DNA of 64,000 nucleotides from the NCBI RefSeq assembly GCF_030406405.1, contig NZ_JAUEPL010000002.1, forward strand, positions 229,455 to 293,454, read 5' to 3'. Positions 9,902 to 17,992 of this stretch are shown piece after piece; within the stretch, counting starts at the first letter, position 1; each line of letters starts with the position of its first letter. Below the pieces are notes generated by a model. The model did no database searches, was not told the origin of the DNA, and saw only the letters and a list, made by a program, of their open reading frames with translations. The DNA comes from Streptomyces ficellus. GTDB taxonomy: Bacteria > Actinomycetota > Actinomycetes > Streptomycetales > Streptomycetaceae. The position numbers and the translations under genes are program-made.

Positions 9902-10927
9902 ATGCGCATTGGTGTGCTCACCTCCGGGGGCGACTGCCCCGGTCTGAACGCCGTCATCCGTTCCGTCGTGCACCGTGCCGTCGTCGACCACGGCGACGAG
10001 GTGATCGGGTTCCACGACGGCTGGAAGGGCCTCCTGGAGTGCGACTACCGCAAGCTCGACCTGGACGCGGTGGGCGGCATCCTCGCCCGTGGCGGCACCA
10101 TCCTCGGCTCCTCCCGCGTGCAGCCCGCGCACCTGCGTGACGGTGTGGAGCGCGCCAAGGGGCACGTCGCCGAGCTGGGCCTCGACGCGATCATCCCGAT
10201 CGGCGGGGAGGGCACCCTCAAGGCGGCCAACCTGCTCTCCGAGGCGGGGCTGCCCATCGTCGGCGTACCGAAGACCATCGACAACGACATCGCCTCGACC
10301 GACGTCACCTTCGGCTTCGACACGGCCGTCGGGGTGGCCACGGAGGCGCTGGACCGGCTGAAGACCACCGCCGAGTCCCACCAGCGTGTGCTGATCGTGG
10401 AGGTCATGGGGCGCCACACCGGGTGGATCGCCCTGCACTCCGGCATGGCGGCCGGTGCTCACGCGATCGTCGTCCCCGAGCGCCCCTTCGACATCGACGA
10501 GCTGACCGCCCGGGTCGGTGCGCGGTTCGAGGCGGGCAAGAAGTTCGCGATCGTGGTCGCGGCGGAGGGTGCCAAGCCGCGCGAGGGGACCATGAAGTTC
10601 AACGAGGGCGGCAAGGACATCTACGGGCACGAGCGGTTCGCGGGCGTCGCCCAGCAGCTGGCCGGCGAGCTGGAGCAGCGGCTCGGCAAGGAGGCCCGCG
10701 CGGTGATCCTCGGCCATGTCCAGCGGGGCGGGACGCCGACCGCCTACGACCGTGTCCTCGCGACGCGGTTCGGCTGGCACGCGGTGGAGGCGGCGCACCG
10801 GGGCCAGTTCGGCATGCTGACCGCGCTGCGCGGCACGGACATCGTCATGGTGCCGCTGGCCCAGGCCGTGGAGACGCTCAAGACGGTTCCGGCGGAGCGG
10901 TACGACGAGGCCGAGACCGTCCTCTAG
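9902..10927 (+). CDS. pfkA: ATP-dependent 6-phosphofructokinase
   Basis: Phosphorylates fructose 6-phosphate in glycolysis, cytosolic, 341 residues. It starts with MRIGVLTSGGDCPGLNAVIR and has PIGGEGTLKAA, GVPKTIDNDI, the substrate motif MGRHTGWIALHSG and GHVQRGGTPTAYDR. In the nucleotide site the residue equivalent to E. coli Gly104 is Gly (GGEGT), which favours ATP over pyrophosphate, and position 124 is Lys (PKTIDND). This Gly/Lys combination is that of the actinobacterial ATP-PFK group. The weak AAAGG site lies 11 bases before the ATG. A hairpin at 10951-10982 follows. Confidence 0.95.
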   Translation: MRIGVLTSGGDCPGLNAVIRSVVHRAVVDHGDEVIGFHDGWKGLLECDYRKLDLDAVGGILARGGTILGSSRVQPAHLRDGVERAKGHVAELGLDAIIPIGGEGTLKAANLLSEAGLPIVGVPKTIDNDIASTDVTFGFDTAVGVATEALDRLKTTAESHQRVLIVEVMGRHTGWIALHSGMAAGAHAIVVPERPFDIDELTARVGARFEAGKKFAIVVAAEGAKPREGTMKFNEGGKDIYGHERFAGVAQQLAGELEQRLGKEARAVILGHVQRGGTPTAYDRVLATRFGWHAVEAAHRGQFGMLTALRGTDIVMVPLAQAVETLKTVPAERYDEAETVL

Positions 10928-10950
10928 ATTTCCGTTTCGTACCGAACCAC

Positions 10951-10982
10951 CCGCCCCCGGTCGCAGAAGCGGCCGGGGGCGG
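10951..10982 (+). terminator. Hairpin terminator after pfkA
   Basis: Perfect 10-base inverted repeat CCGCCCCCGG / CCGGGGGCGG with a 12-base loop, 23 bases after the pfkA stop and before the next gene on the same strand. No T-run follows. Confidence 0.7.
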
Positions 10983-11034
10983 CTCTAGTCTGGACCGGCA
11001 AGCGGACAACCCCGTACGAAACAGGAGCCGGCGC

Positions 11035-11988
11035 ATGGATCACAGCGGGCACGGCATGACCATGGATCTGCCGCCGTTCACGCTGGGGCGGGGGCTCGCG
11101 TACTCGCCGGACACCTTCTTCCTCGTCGGCTGCCTGCTGGCGCTCGGCCTGTACGGGTGGGGCGTCGTCCGGCTGCGCAGGCGCGGCGACGCCTGGCCGG
11201 CCGGGCGGATCGTGTCGTTCCTGGCGGGTGTGCTGACCGTGGCACTGGTGATGTGCACCCGGCTCAACGACTACGGCATGGTCATGTTCAGCGTGCACAT
11301 GGTCCAGCACATGATCATCAGCATGCTGTCGCCGATCCTGCTGCTGCTCGGGGCGCCCGTGACACTGGCGCTGCGGGCCCTGCCGGTCGCGTCCCGGCGG
11401 GGCAGCAAGGGGCCGCGCGAGCTGCTGCTGTCACTGCTGCACAGCCGCTACATGCGGATCATCACGCACCCGGTGTTCACGATCCCGCTGTTCATCGCCA
11501 GCCTGTACGCCCTGTACTTCACGCCGCTCTTCGACTTCCTGATGGGTTCCAAGCCCGGACACATCGCGATGATGGTGCACTTCCTCGCGGTGGGGCTGGT
11601 CTTCTTCTGGCCGATCATGGGCGTGGACCCGGGCCCGCACCGGCCCGGCTATGTGATGCGGATGCTGGAGCTCTTCGCGGGCATGCCGTTCCACGCCTTC
11701 TTCGGTATCGCGCTGATGATGGCGACGGAACCGATGGTCAAGGCGTACGAGAATCCGCCCGCCTCCCTCGGTATCGACGCCCTCGCCGACCAGAACGCGG
11801 CGGGCGGCATCGCCTGGGCGTTCAGCGAGATCCCCTCCGTGCTGGTCCTGATCGCGCTGGTGTACCAGTGGTACCGCTCCGAGCAGCGCCAGGCGGTCCG
11901 CACGGACCGGGCGGCCGACCGGGACGGCGACAAGGAGCTGGAGGCGTACAACGCCTACCTGGCCTCACTTCAGGCGCGCGGCCGGTAG
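11035..11988 (+). CDS. CtaG-like cytochrome c oxidase assembly membrane protein
   Basis: Integral membrane protein of the caa3_CtaG family, 317 residues. The family is linked to copper handling and assembly of cytochrome oxidase. It begins MDHSGHGMTMD, a Met/His-rich extracytoplasmic-type N-terminus that could bind copper. About seven membrane segments carry conserved His residues (HMVQHMIISMLSP, MMVHFLAVGLVFFWP, MPFHAFFGIALM). AGGAG lies 7 bases before the ATG. It starts after the pfkA hairpin, so it probably has its own promoter; a tiny membrane protein gene follows at 12098. Confidence 0.85.
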   Translation: MDHSGHGMTMDLPPFTLGRGLAYSPDTFFLVGCLLALGLYGWGVVRLRRRGDAWPAGRIVSFLAGVLTVALVMCTRLNDYGMVMFSVHMVQHMIISMLSPILLLLGAPVTLALRALPVASRRGSKGPRELLLSLLHSRYMRIITHPVFTIPLFIASLYALYFTPLFDFLMGSKPGHIAMMVHFLAVGLVFFWPIMGVDPGPHRPGYVMRMLELFAGMPFHAFFGIALMMATEPMVKAYENPPASLGIDALADQNAAGGIAWAFSEIPSVLVLIALVYQWYRSEQRQAVRTDRAADRDGDKELEAYNAYLASLQARGR

Positions 11989-12097
11989 CGGCCCGGCTCC
12001 GGACCGCGGGGGCGGGAATCAGCGCGCCGGGCAGTAGCGCCCGGGCCTCCTCCCGGGTGACCATGGCCTTACGGCCGCGGCCGGGAGGAGGGCGCGC

Positions 12098-12256
12098 ATG
12101 TCCGGTTCCACGAAGACGATGGGTGTGCTCACCGTGGGGGCGCTGGTACTGACGACGGCGTACACGGTGGCACTGGGCAGCAACGGCTGGCTGTGGTTCG
12201 CCTGGGTGGTGCTCGGGCTGGTGACGATCGGGATGGCCGCCATCCGCGACATGTGA
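12098..12256 (+). CDS. Small two-helix membrane protein (52 residues)
   Basis: Short gene with an excellent GGGAGGAGG site 7 bases before its ATG. The product, from MSGSTKTMGV to MAAIRDM, has two hydrophobic helices (about residues 8-26 and 31-47) joined by a GSNGW turn and ends in a short charged tail. It follows the CtaG-like gene by about 110 bases on the same strand. The function is unknown; small hydrophobic proteins beside oxidase assembly genes can be accessory subunits, but that is only suggestive here. Codon third positions are GC-rich as in its neighbours, supporting a real gene. Confidence 0.7.
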   Translation: MSGSTKTMGVLTVGALVLTTAYTVALGSNGWLWFAWVVLGLVTIGMAAIRDM

Positions 12257-12271
12257 GGCGGGGCGGCGGTG

Positions 12272-12742
12272 TCAGCGGCGCATCGGGCCCCAGGGGCGGC
12301 GCTGGCGCGCCACCTCCTCCTTGGCCTCGTCGATGACCGCCAGGTCGATCCAGCTGACCGGCTCGATGTCACACAGGAGCGGCTCGTTGTCCGGGCCACG
12401 GGCCACCTCGCGGCCGCGCAGCGTCCAGGGGCGTACGTCACCGTCCCGCTCGCGGCGCAGGTGGTGGTAGTCGTACAGCCGCCGGGCCACCCACAACCGC
12501 AGGGAGCGGTCGCCCCACCACCGCTCCACCTGGAGCGGGTTGGCGGACAGGCCGGGCATCGGGATGCCGGTGAGTTCATCCACGCTACGGGTCTTGCCGA
12601 GGTCATGGGACGGGCCCCTGGACCACCGGACGTAGAGAGATCCATGGCGTTCCACCAGTTCACCGAGCTCCTCCAGGGAGCGCACGGTGGGCAGCACGGT
12701 CATGCCGTCGGGGGCCGCTCTCCGGCCGGCCGTGTCGGTCAT
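12272..12742 (-). CDS. DUF6098-like hypothetical protein
   Basis: Protein of 156 residues that I recognise only as a Streptomyces family of unknown function (DUF6098, from memory). Characteristic stretches are LPTVRSLEELGELVERHGSLYVRWSRGPS, split here as VRSLEELGELVERHG and LYVRWSRGPS, then GLSANPLQVERWWGDRSLRLWVARRLYDY and ARGPDNEPLLCDIEPVSWID. The last stretch ends in a basic tail. There is no signal peptide or membrane segment, so it is likely cytosolic. AAGGAGGGTGA lies at a good distance before the ATG at 12742. It is convergent with the 52-residue membrane protein gene and shows no functional link to it. Confidence 0.75.
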   Translation of the reverse strand: MTDTAGRRAAPDGMTVLPTVRSLEELGELVERHGSLYVRWSRGPSHDLGKTRSVDELTGIPMPGLSANPLQVERWWGDRSLRLWVARRLYDYHHLRRERDGDVRPWTLRGREVARGPDNEPLLCDIEPVSWIDLAVIDEAKEEVARQRRPWGPMRR

Positions 12743-13163
12743 GGAGCCTCACCCTCCTTGTCGTACGGAGTCGTGTCGTTGACGGAAGGGAGCCCTGGGG
12801 AGCCACAGGAGTCCTGGAGAGCCACAGGGATTCCGTGGGGACCACACGTACCCCGTCATCCGCTCTTCACCAGCCATCTTCGTCAGCCGCGCGGGTTCGC
12901 ACCACGCGGGCAGGGGCCGGGCGCCGTCTGTCGCGTCGTCTGTCGCGTCGCCTGTCGCGTCACGCGGGGCAGCGGGGAGGCGGCCGGGGGCAGGGGCGCA
13001 CATTCCTGCGCACGGTGGCGTGAGGGGGGCGCTCGTCGGCGGTGGCACGCGCCCCCTACGACTCGCGGCGATGTTCTTACCCCGCCGCCGTGGGCAACCG
13101 CATGGGTGACCATACGGAAGCCCGGCGGGGGGAGCCGGGTGGATGACCGGGAGGGGATGGGGC
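12743..13163. other. Gene-free region with short tandem repeats upstream of ramR-like gene
   Basis: About 420 bases with no supportable gene. It holds a 12-base tandem repeat, GTCTGTCGCGTC, in three copies (12926-12961, the third with one change), and a looser set of GAGCCACAGG-type repeats near 12790-12830. It should contain the promoters of the divergent DUF6098-like gene and the RamR-like regulator. No convincing -35/-10 pair was picked out. Confidence 0.6.
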
Positions 13164-13772
13164 ATGACGAGGGTTCTCGTGCTGCACAGTGTCAGCCTGC
13201 TGAGGTCGGCGCTGGCGGCGCTGCTGGAATCGGAGGGGTCGTTCGACGTGGTCGCGGCCGGCTGGCGTACCGCCAACCGTCACGCACAGTCCTTACGGCC
13301 GGACGTGTGCGTGGTGGACCTGGACTGCCCGGGGGCCTCGGCGCTGCTGGAGGGCGAGGCGGAGCCGGGCCTGGGGGCGTGGGGCGGGCGCAGCGGACTG
13401 CTGGTGCTCGCGTCGGCGGGCAGGCCGGGGAGACTGCGCCGGGCGTTCGAGGCACGGGCGCTGGGGTACGTCGACAAGGACGGCTCGCCCCACCGCCTGG
13501 TGCGGGGCATCCGGAAGGTCGCGGAAGGCGAGCGGTTCGTCGACGAATCGCTCGCCTTCGGCTTTCTGGAGGCGTCGCGGATGCCGTTGACCGCGCGTGA
13601 GCTGAGCGTGCTGGCGCGGGCGGCGGAGGGCGAGTCGATCGCGGAGATAGCGCGGGGCCTGCATCTGTCGAACGGAACGGTCCGCAACTACATGGCGTCG
13701 GCCACGCGGAAGGTCGGCGCGCGCAACCGGATCGACGCGATAAGAATCTCGCAGGGTGCCGGATGGGTGTGA
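13164..13772 (+). CDS. ramR: RamR/AmfR-like atypical response regulator of the SapB locus
   Basis: NarL/LuxR-family regulator, 202 residues, with an N-terminal receiver-like domain and a C-terminal helix-turn-helix (LTARELSVLARAAEGESIAE, LHLSNGTVRNYMASATRKVG, ARNRIDAIRISQ). In S. coelicolor RamR activates the ramCSAB operon for SapB. The receiver is degenerate: the acidic pair after the first strand is replaced (VLHSVSLL). The acceptor Asp in VVDLDCPG and the Lys in YVDKDGS remain. No sensor kinase gene is adjacent, matching an atypical regulator. The start at 13164 has GGGAGGGG before it; an upstream ATG at 13143 lacks one. Its 3' end faces the minus-strand ram operon. Confidence 0.85.
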   Translation: MTRVLVLHSVSLLRSALAALLESEGSFDVVAAGWRTANRHAQSLRPDVCVVDLDCPGASALLEGEAEPGLGAWGGRSGLLVLASAGRPGRLRRAFEARALGYVDKDGSPHRLVRGIRKVAEGERFVDESLAFGFLEASRMPLTARELSVLARAAEGESIAEIARGLHLSNGTVRNYMASATRKVGARNRIDAIRISQGAGWV

Positions 13773-14173
13773 GGGGGCCGCGCTCAGGATCCGTGGCCGG
13801 GTCCAGGGTCCGTGGCCGGGTTGGGGGTCCGTGGCCGGGTGACGGCCGCAGGCGGGGGGCTGCTTCGGGAGGGGTGGCGGGTCAGCCCGGGCGATGGTTC
13901 GAGCCGGCGACGGATCAGGCCGTGCGACGGTTCGAGCCCGCGACGGATCAAGCCGGGCGGCGGGGCGGGTCGGGCGGCGGGTCGGCGGCGGTTCAGGTCG
14001 GGTGACGGCTGCGGGCGGGGTGGCGGGTAGGCCGGGCGACGGTTCGAGCCCGCGACGGATCAGGCCGGGTGGCGGGTCGGCGGCGGTTCAGGTCGGGTGA
14101 CGGCCTCGGGCCGGGTGGCGGGTCGGGCCGGGCGCGGTCCGGGTCACGTGAGCGGATCAGGCCGGGGGCGGCT
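13773..14173. repeat. GC-rich imperfect repeat block between ramR-like and ramB-like genes
   Basis: About 400 bases without a gene. Copies of GGTTCGAGCCCGCGACGGAT occur at 13896, 13929 and 14041 (first copy with one change). A second unit, starting GTCGGCGGCGGTTCAGGTCG and 29 bases long, is at 13981-14009 and 14076-14104. At the left end GGGTCCGTGGCCGGG is repeated about three times (13790-13840). Copy spacing is irregular, so it is not a CRISPR array. The block separates the convergent regulator and exporter genes. Confidence 0.8.
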
Positions 14174-15880
14174 TCAGGCCGCGTCGGGGTGCCAGAGGCC
14201 GACGAGGTCGCGGTACAGGGCCGAGCGCGCCAGCAGCTCGCCGTGCGGGGCGCACTGCGCCCGGTCCCCGTCCAGGACCAGGACCCGGTCGGCCCGCAGG
14301 GCGGACGAGATGCGGTGGGCGACGACGATGAGGGTGCCGGGCCGGGCGGCGAGGGCCCGCTCGGTCCGCTCCTCGGTGTCGGGGTCCAGATGGCACGTCG
14401 CCTCGTCCAGCAGGAGCAGCGGGGCGGGCGACAGATACGCCCGGCCGAGCGCCAGCAGCTGCCGCTCGCCCTGCGACAGCCTGCCCGGGGCGATCACCGC
14501 GTCCGGGCCGCCGAGCCGCTGCAGGAGGGGCGCCAGCCCGAGCGCGTCCACCGTTTGCCGGACCTGGGCGGGCGTGGCGTCGGGGCGGAGGTAGCGGAGG
14601 TTGTCGAGGACGGTGCCGGTGAAGACGTACGCCTGCTGCGGCAGCAGCGCGGGTACGCCGGCCACGGCGACCGTGCCGCCGGTCGGAGCCAGGAGCCCGG
14701 CGAGCAGGGCGGTCAGGGTGGACTTTCCGATTCCGCTCGGTCCCACCACGGCGAGGTGCTCCCCCGGATGGAGGACGAGATCGAGTCCGTCCAGCACCGG
14801 GCGCGCCCCGGGGCCGTAGGCGAAGCTGACGCCGCGCAGTTCGGCGGCGGGCGGAGTGGGGCGCAGGAGGACGGCGGACTTGATGGACGCCGGGCGCTCC
14901 GGGCGCGCCGGGAGCTCGGACGGGGCGGCGGTGAAGCGTTCCAGGACCACCAGGAGGCGTGTTCCGGCCGTGCCCAGGGCGGTCATCAGGGCGTCGAGGG
15001 CCGGCAGGAGGGCCTGGATGAGGTAGGTGAGGGCGCCGAGCAGGGTGCCGGCCGTGACCCCGCGGCGCAGGAGCCACGGGGTGGCCAGCAGCAGCGCGAT
15101 GACCGGCAGGCGGCCCGCCGCGCCGAGGGCGAGCGTGCGGACGGCCGCCCAGCGGGCCAGGCGGCGCGAGAGGCGGGCTTCGGCGTCGATCAGCCGTCCG
15201 ACGTCGGCGGTGACGTGCCGCTCGCCGCCGCACGCCACCACGTCCCGCAGCCCGGCGCCGACCGCGCCGACCCGGGCCGACAGTGCCTCGTCGGCGTCGA
15301 GGAACGCGCGTTGCACGGCGGCCATGGGGGCGAGGGTGGCGAGGAACATCGCCAGTCCGAGCAGGAGCGGCGGCAGGACGACGAGCGTCAGCGCGGGCTC
15401 CAGGGAGGCCATGCCGAGCAGCGCGCCGAGGGCGGTGAAGACGAAGGAGCGGGCGGTCAGGACGAGTCCGGCGAAGCTGTCGCGGGCGATCTCGGTCTGG
15501 TGGGTGAGCCGGGAGACGGCCGTGCCGCCGGCCGCGCTCTCGGCACGTGCCGGGTCCGCCACCGCCGCCGCGAGGGCCTGCGACACGGCCCGGCGTACCA
15601 GGCCGTCGCGCAGCGGTTCGACCAGGCCCGCGAGGCCGCCGAACACCCCGCGTACGGCGAACCCGCCGAGCAGCGTCCCGGCGGCGGCCACGGCGAGCCA
15701 CAACAGGCCGGTGCCGGTGCGCCCGGCGAGGAAACCGTCGTCCAGGGCGCGGGCGACCCCGTACCCACCGAGGAACGTGTGGGCGGACTCCAGCAGTGAC
15801 CAGGCGGCCAGCCGCACCAGGTCGCGCTTCCTCCGCAGCAGGAAACGCCGCCCCTCGGCCAGGACCCGGCGCTCCGTCAT
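14174..15880 (-). CDS. ramB: ABC exporter half-transporter, RamB-like
   Basis: ABC transporter with an N-terminal membrane domain fused to an ATPase domain, 568 residues. With its partner it probably exports the SapB-type peptide. The ATPase has Walker A GPSGIGKST, signature LSQGERQLLALGRAYL, Walker B LLLLDEATCHLD with the catalytic Glu, and the His switch VVAHRIS. The ATG at 15880 overlaps the stop of the partner gene by ATGA, so the two halves are translationally coupled. It is the last gene of the ramC-ramS-ramA-ramB series. Involvement in export is inferred from the locus and known ram/amf clusters. Confidence 0.88.
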   Translation of the reverse strand: MTERRVLAEGRRFLLRRKRDLVRLAAWSLLESAHTFLGGYGVARALDDGFLAGRTGTGLLWLAVAAAGTLLGGFAVRGVFGGLAGLVEPLRDGLVRRAVSQALAAAVADPARAESAAGGTAVSRLTHQTEIARDSFAGLVLTARSFVFTALGALLGMASLEPALTLVVLPPLLLGLAMFLATLAPMAAVQRAFLDADEALSARVGAVGAGLRDVVACGGERHVTADVGRLIDAEARLSRRLARWAAVRTLALGAAGRLPVIALLLATPWLLRRGVTAGTLLGALTYLIQALLPALDALMTALGTAGTRLLVVLERFTAAPSELPARPERPASIKSAVLLRPTPPAAELRGVSFAYGPGARPVLDGLDLVLHPGEHLAVVGPSGIGKSTLTALLAGLLAPTGGTVAVAGVPALLPQQAYVFTGTVLDNLRYLRPDATPAQVRQTVDALGLAPLLQRLGGPDAVIAPGRLSQGERQLLALGRAYLSPAPLLLLDEATCHLDPDTEERTERALAARPGTLIVVAHRISSALRADRVLVLDGDRAQCAPHGELLARSALYRDLVGLWHPDAA

Positions 15881-17718
15881 GCGTCCGCCGCCCCCGCCGT
15901 GGCGAAGACGGCTCGGTACGCCGGGTCCCGCCACAGCGTCCGGTGCGGCCCGGCGGCCCGTACCCGGCCGCCGTCCAGCCACACCACCAGGTCCGCCCGG
16001 GCGGCGGAGGAGAGCCGGTGGGCGACGACCAGCCGGGTGCCCGGCCTGACGTCATGGGCCAGGGCCCGCTCGACCTGCCGCTGGGTGACGGTGTCCAGGC
16101 CGGACATGGCGTCGTCGAGGATCAACAGCCGTCCCGCGTGGGCGAACGCCCGCGCCAGGCCGAGGCGTTGCAGCTCGCCACCCGAGAGCGGCGCGTCGGC
16201 GAGGGGCGTGTCGTAGCCGTAGGGCAGCCGTGTAACGAACCCGTCCGCGCCGGCCGCCCGGGCGGCGGACCGCACGGCGCCCGGCGCGGGCACGTCGGTG
16301 CCGAACGCGATGGTGTCGCCGACCGTCGTACCGAAGAGCGCGGGGCGGGCGAACGCGTGGCCGACCTCGCGGCGGAGCTGCCCCGGCTCGACGGAGTCCA
16401 GGGGTACGCCGTCGAGCAGGACGCTGCCCTCGTCGGGGTCCACGAGCCGCCCCGCGACGGCGGCGAGCAGCGACTTGCCCGCGCCCGACCGGCCGACCAC
16501 GGCCGCGGTCGCGCCGCCGGGCACCAGGAGGTCGACGCCGCGCAGCACGGGCTTCCCGTCCCGTAGGACGGTGACGCCGCGCAGTTCGAGGGTGCCGGTG
16601 CCGCCGGCGGGCAGGGCGCCGCGACCGTGCGGGACGGCGGGCAGGGCGAGGAGTTCCGCGGTGCGGCGGGCGGCCGTGCGGCCCCGGACCAGGGCGCCGA
16701 GGACGCCGGCCACCGCGCCGATGCCGGCGGCGAGGGAGGCGTACCGCGAGGCCGCCACGAGGTCGCCGACGTCCAGGGCTCCCGACGCCAGCCGGGCGCC
16801 GCCCACGGCCAGGACGACGCACACCAGCAGGGGCATGAGGACACCGCTGCGGGCGACGGCGCGGCCGTAGACGAGCCACATCGTCCGCCCCTCGGCGGCG
16901 AGTTCGGGCAGCGTCGCGAGGACGCGCCGCTGTTCGCGTACGACGGTTCCGGCGGCGGCGATGGTACGGGCGCCGGCCAGCGCCTCGACGAGGCGGTCCG
17001 CCATGGCGGACTGCGCGCGCTGGTAACGGGAGACGGTGCCGGAGGAGGTACGGGCGAAGGACCGGAGCAGCAGGACGAGCAGCGGGGCGCCGGCCAGGAA
17101 CGCGGCCGCCGTCCACAGGTCGATGAGGAGCAGCGCGACGAGCGCCCCGAGCGGCGGGAGGAGCGCGGCGGCGGCGCCCGCGGCCGTGGCGGGCACGGTG
17201 CCGGCCTCGGTGGCGTTGGCGGTCAGCCGCGTCGCGAGGTCGCCGGGGGCGAAGCGGGCCGCGTGGTGCGGGGAGGCGGTGAGGAGGCGGGCGAGGGCGC
17301 GTTGGCGCAGCCAGGCGGTGGAGCGGGCGTTGACGGTACCGGTCAGCAGGGCCACCAGCGCGTCGAGAACCACCTCCGCGGCGATGAGTGCCGCGCACAG
17401 GGTGACCCAGCGCGACGCGCCGGGATCGCGGGCAAGCAGCAGGTCGAGGCTGCGGCCGAGTACGGCGGGCTCGGCAAGGGCGGCGAGCGCGGACGCCACG
17501 GAGCAGACCAGCACCGCCACGGCCCGCCCCCCGCTGTGCCGCCCAGCCCCCCACAGCACCCGCTCGGCCCGGTCCGCCGCGTGCTGCTTGCCGTCGCACG
17601 AGGCGCGGGAGGCGGGCCGGGAGGTGCCGGCGGGCCCAGGCGCCCGCGCATGGCCGAAGGGCCCGGCGGGTCGCATGGGGGCTGCCGGCCCGGGGGCGTT
17701 CGGGGGCGGGGAGGTCAT
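15877..17718 (-). CDS. ramA: ABC exporter half-transporter, RamA-like
   Basis: Partner half of the exporter, 613 residues, with a Pro/Ala-rich N-terminal tail before the membrane domain. The ATPase has Walker A GRSGAGKSLL and signature LSGGELQRLGLARAFA. Its Walker B reads LLILDDAMSGLD: the catalytic Glu is replaced by Asp, while the His switch VVAHRLS is kept. One consensus and one weakened site are typical of heterodimeric exporters. GGAGGA lies about 8 bases before the ATG. The gene starts 109 bases downstream of the precursor gene ramS and is probably in the same transcript. Confidence 0.88.
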   Translation of the reverse strand: MTSPPPNAPGPAAPMRPAGPFGHARAPGPAGTSRPASRASCDGKQHAADRAERVLWGAGRHSGGRAVAVLVCSVASALAALAEPAVLGRSLDLLLARDPGASRWVTLCAALIAAEVVLDALVALLTGTVNARSTAWLRQRALARLLTASPHHAARFAPGDLATRLTANATEAGTVPATAAGAAAALLPPLGALVALLLIDLWTAAAFLAGAPLLVLLLRSFARTSSGTVSRYQRAQSAMADRLVEALAGARTIAAAGTVVREQRRVLATLPELAAEGRTMWLVYGRAVARSGVLMPLLVCVVLAVGGARLASGALDVGDLVAASRYASLAAGIGAVAGVLGALVRGRTAARRTAELLALPAVPHGRGALPAGGTGTLELRGVTVLRDGKPVLRGVDLLVPGGATAAVVGRSGAGKSLLAAVAGRLVDPDEGSVLLDGVPLDSVEPGQLRREVGHAFARPALFGTTVGDTIAFGTDVPAPGAVRSAARAAGADGFVTRLPYGYDTPLADAPLSGGELQRLGLARAFAHAGRLLILDDAMSGLDTVTQRQVERALAHDVRPGTRLVVAHRLSSAARADLVVWLDGGRVRAAGPHRTLWRDPAYRAVFATAGAADA

Positions 17719-17826
17719 CGGTGGGTGTCCTCCGCGGGGGTGTGGGTGGTCCCGGGCGGGGTGAGCCGCCCGGGACCGGGTGATCCGTTCAGCCGCGCGG
17801 CATTCGGCACCGCGCGGCCGGGCGGG

Positions 17827-17955
17827 TCAGTGGCAGGTCGTGACGCTCAGGCTGCTGTCGCCGCAGAGCAGCAGGCTCGCGCGGCTGCCGGTGGCGATGT
17901 CGCCCGTGGCCTCTTCCTTGGGGGTCTCCATCGACTGCAGGTCGAGAAGGGTCAT
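17827..17955 (-). CDS. ramS: SapB-type lanthipeptide precursor (RamS/AmfS)
   Basis: Precursor peptide of 42 residues. Its leader starts MTLLDLQSMETPKEEATGD and the core reads in two halves, TGSRASLLLC and GDSSLSVTTC, then His. From memory S. coelicolor RamS has almost the same sequence; here the core differs by Val for Ile and terminal His for Asn. Each half has the Ser-x-x-Ser...Cys pattern from which the synthetase forms lanthionine-type rings; the mature peptide is a surfactant for aerial hyphae. A GGAAAGGAA site precedes the ATG. The gene sits between ramC and ramA as in known clusters and was found by reading the gap. Confidence 0.93.
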   Translation of the reverse strand: MTLLDLQSMETPKEEATGDIATGSRASLLLCGDSSLSVTTCH

Positions 17956-17992
17956 GATGGTTTCCTTTCCTTCATGGGGACGGTGTGCTCGG

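Noticed and set aside
13780..14110. Possible CRISPR-like array
   Set aside because: Repeat units differ in length and spacing, there are no uniform spacers and no cas genes are near.
14069..15799. Long plus-strand frame opposite the ramB-like exporter
   Set aside because: Low-complexity Gly/Arg/Gln product with no ribosome-binding site, antisense to an intact ABC transporter.
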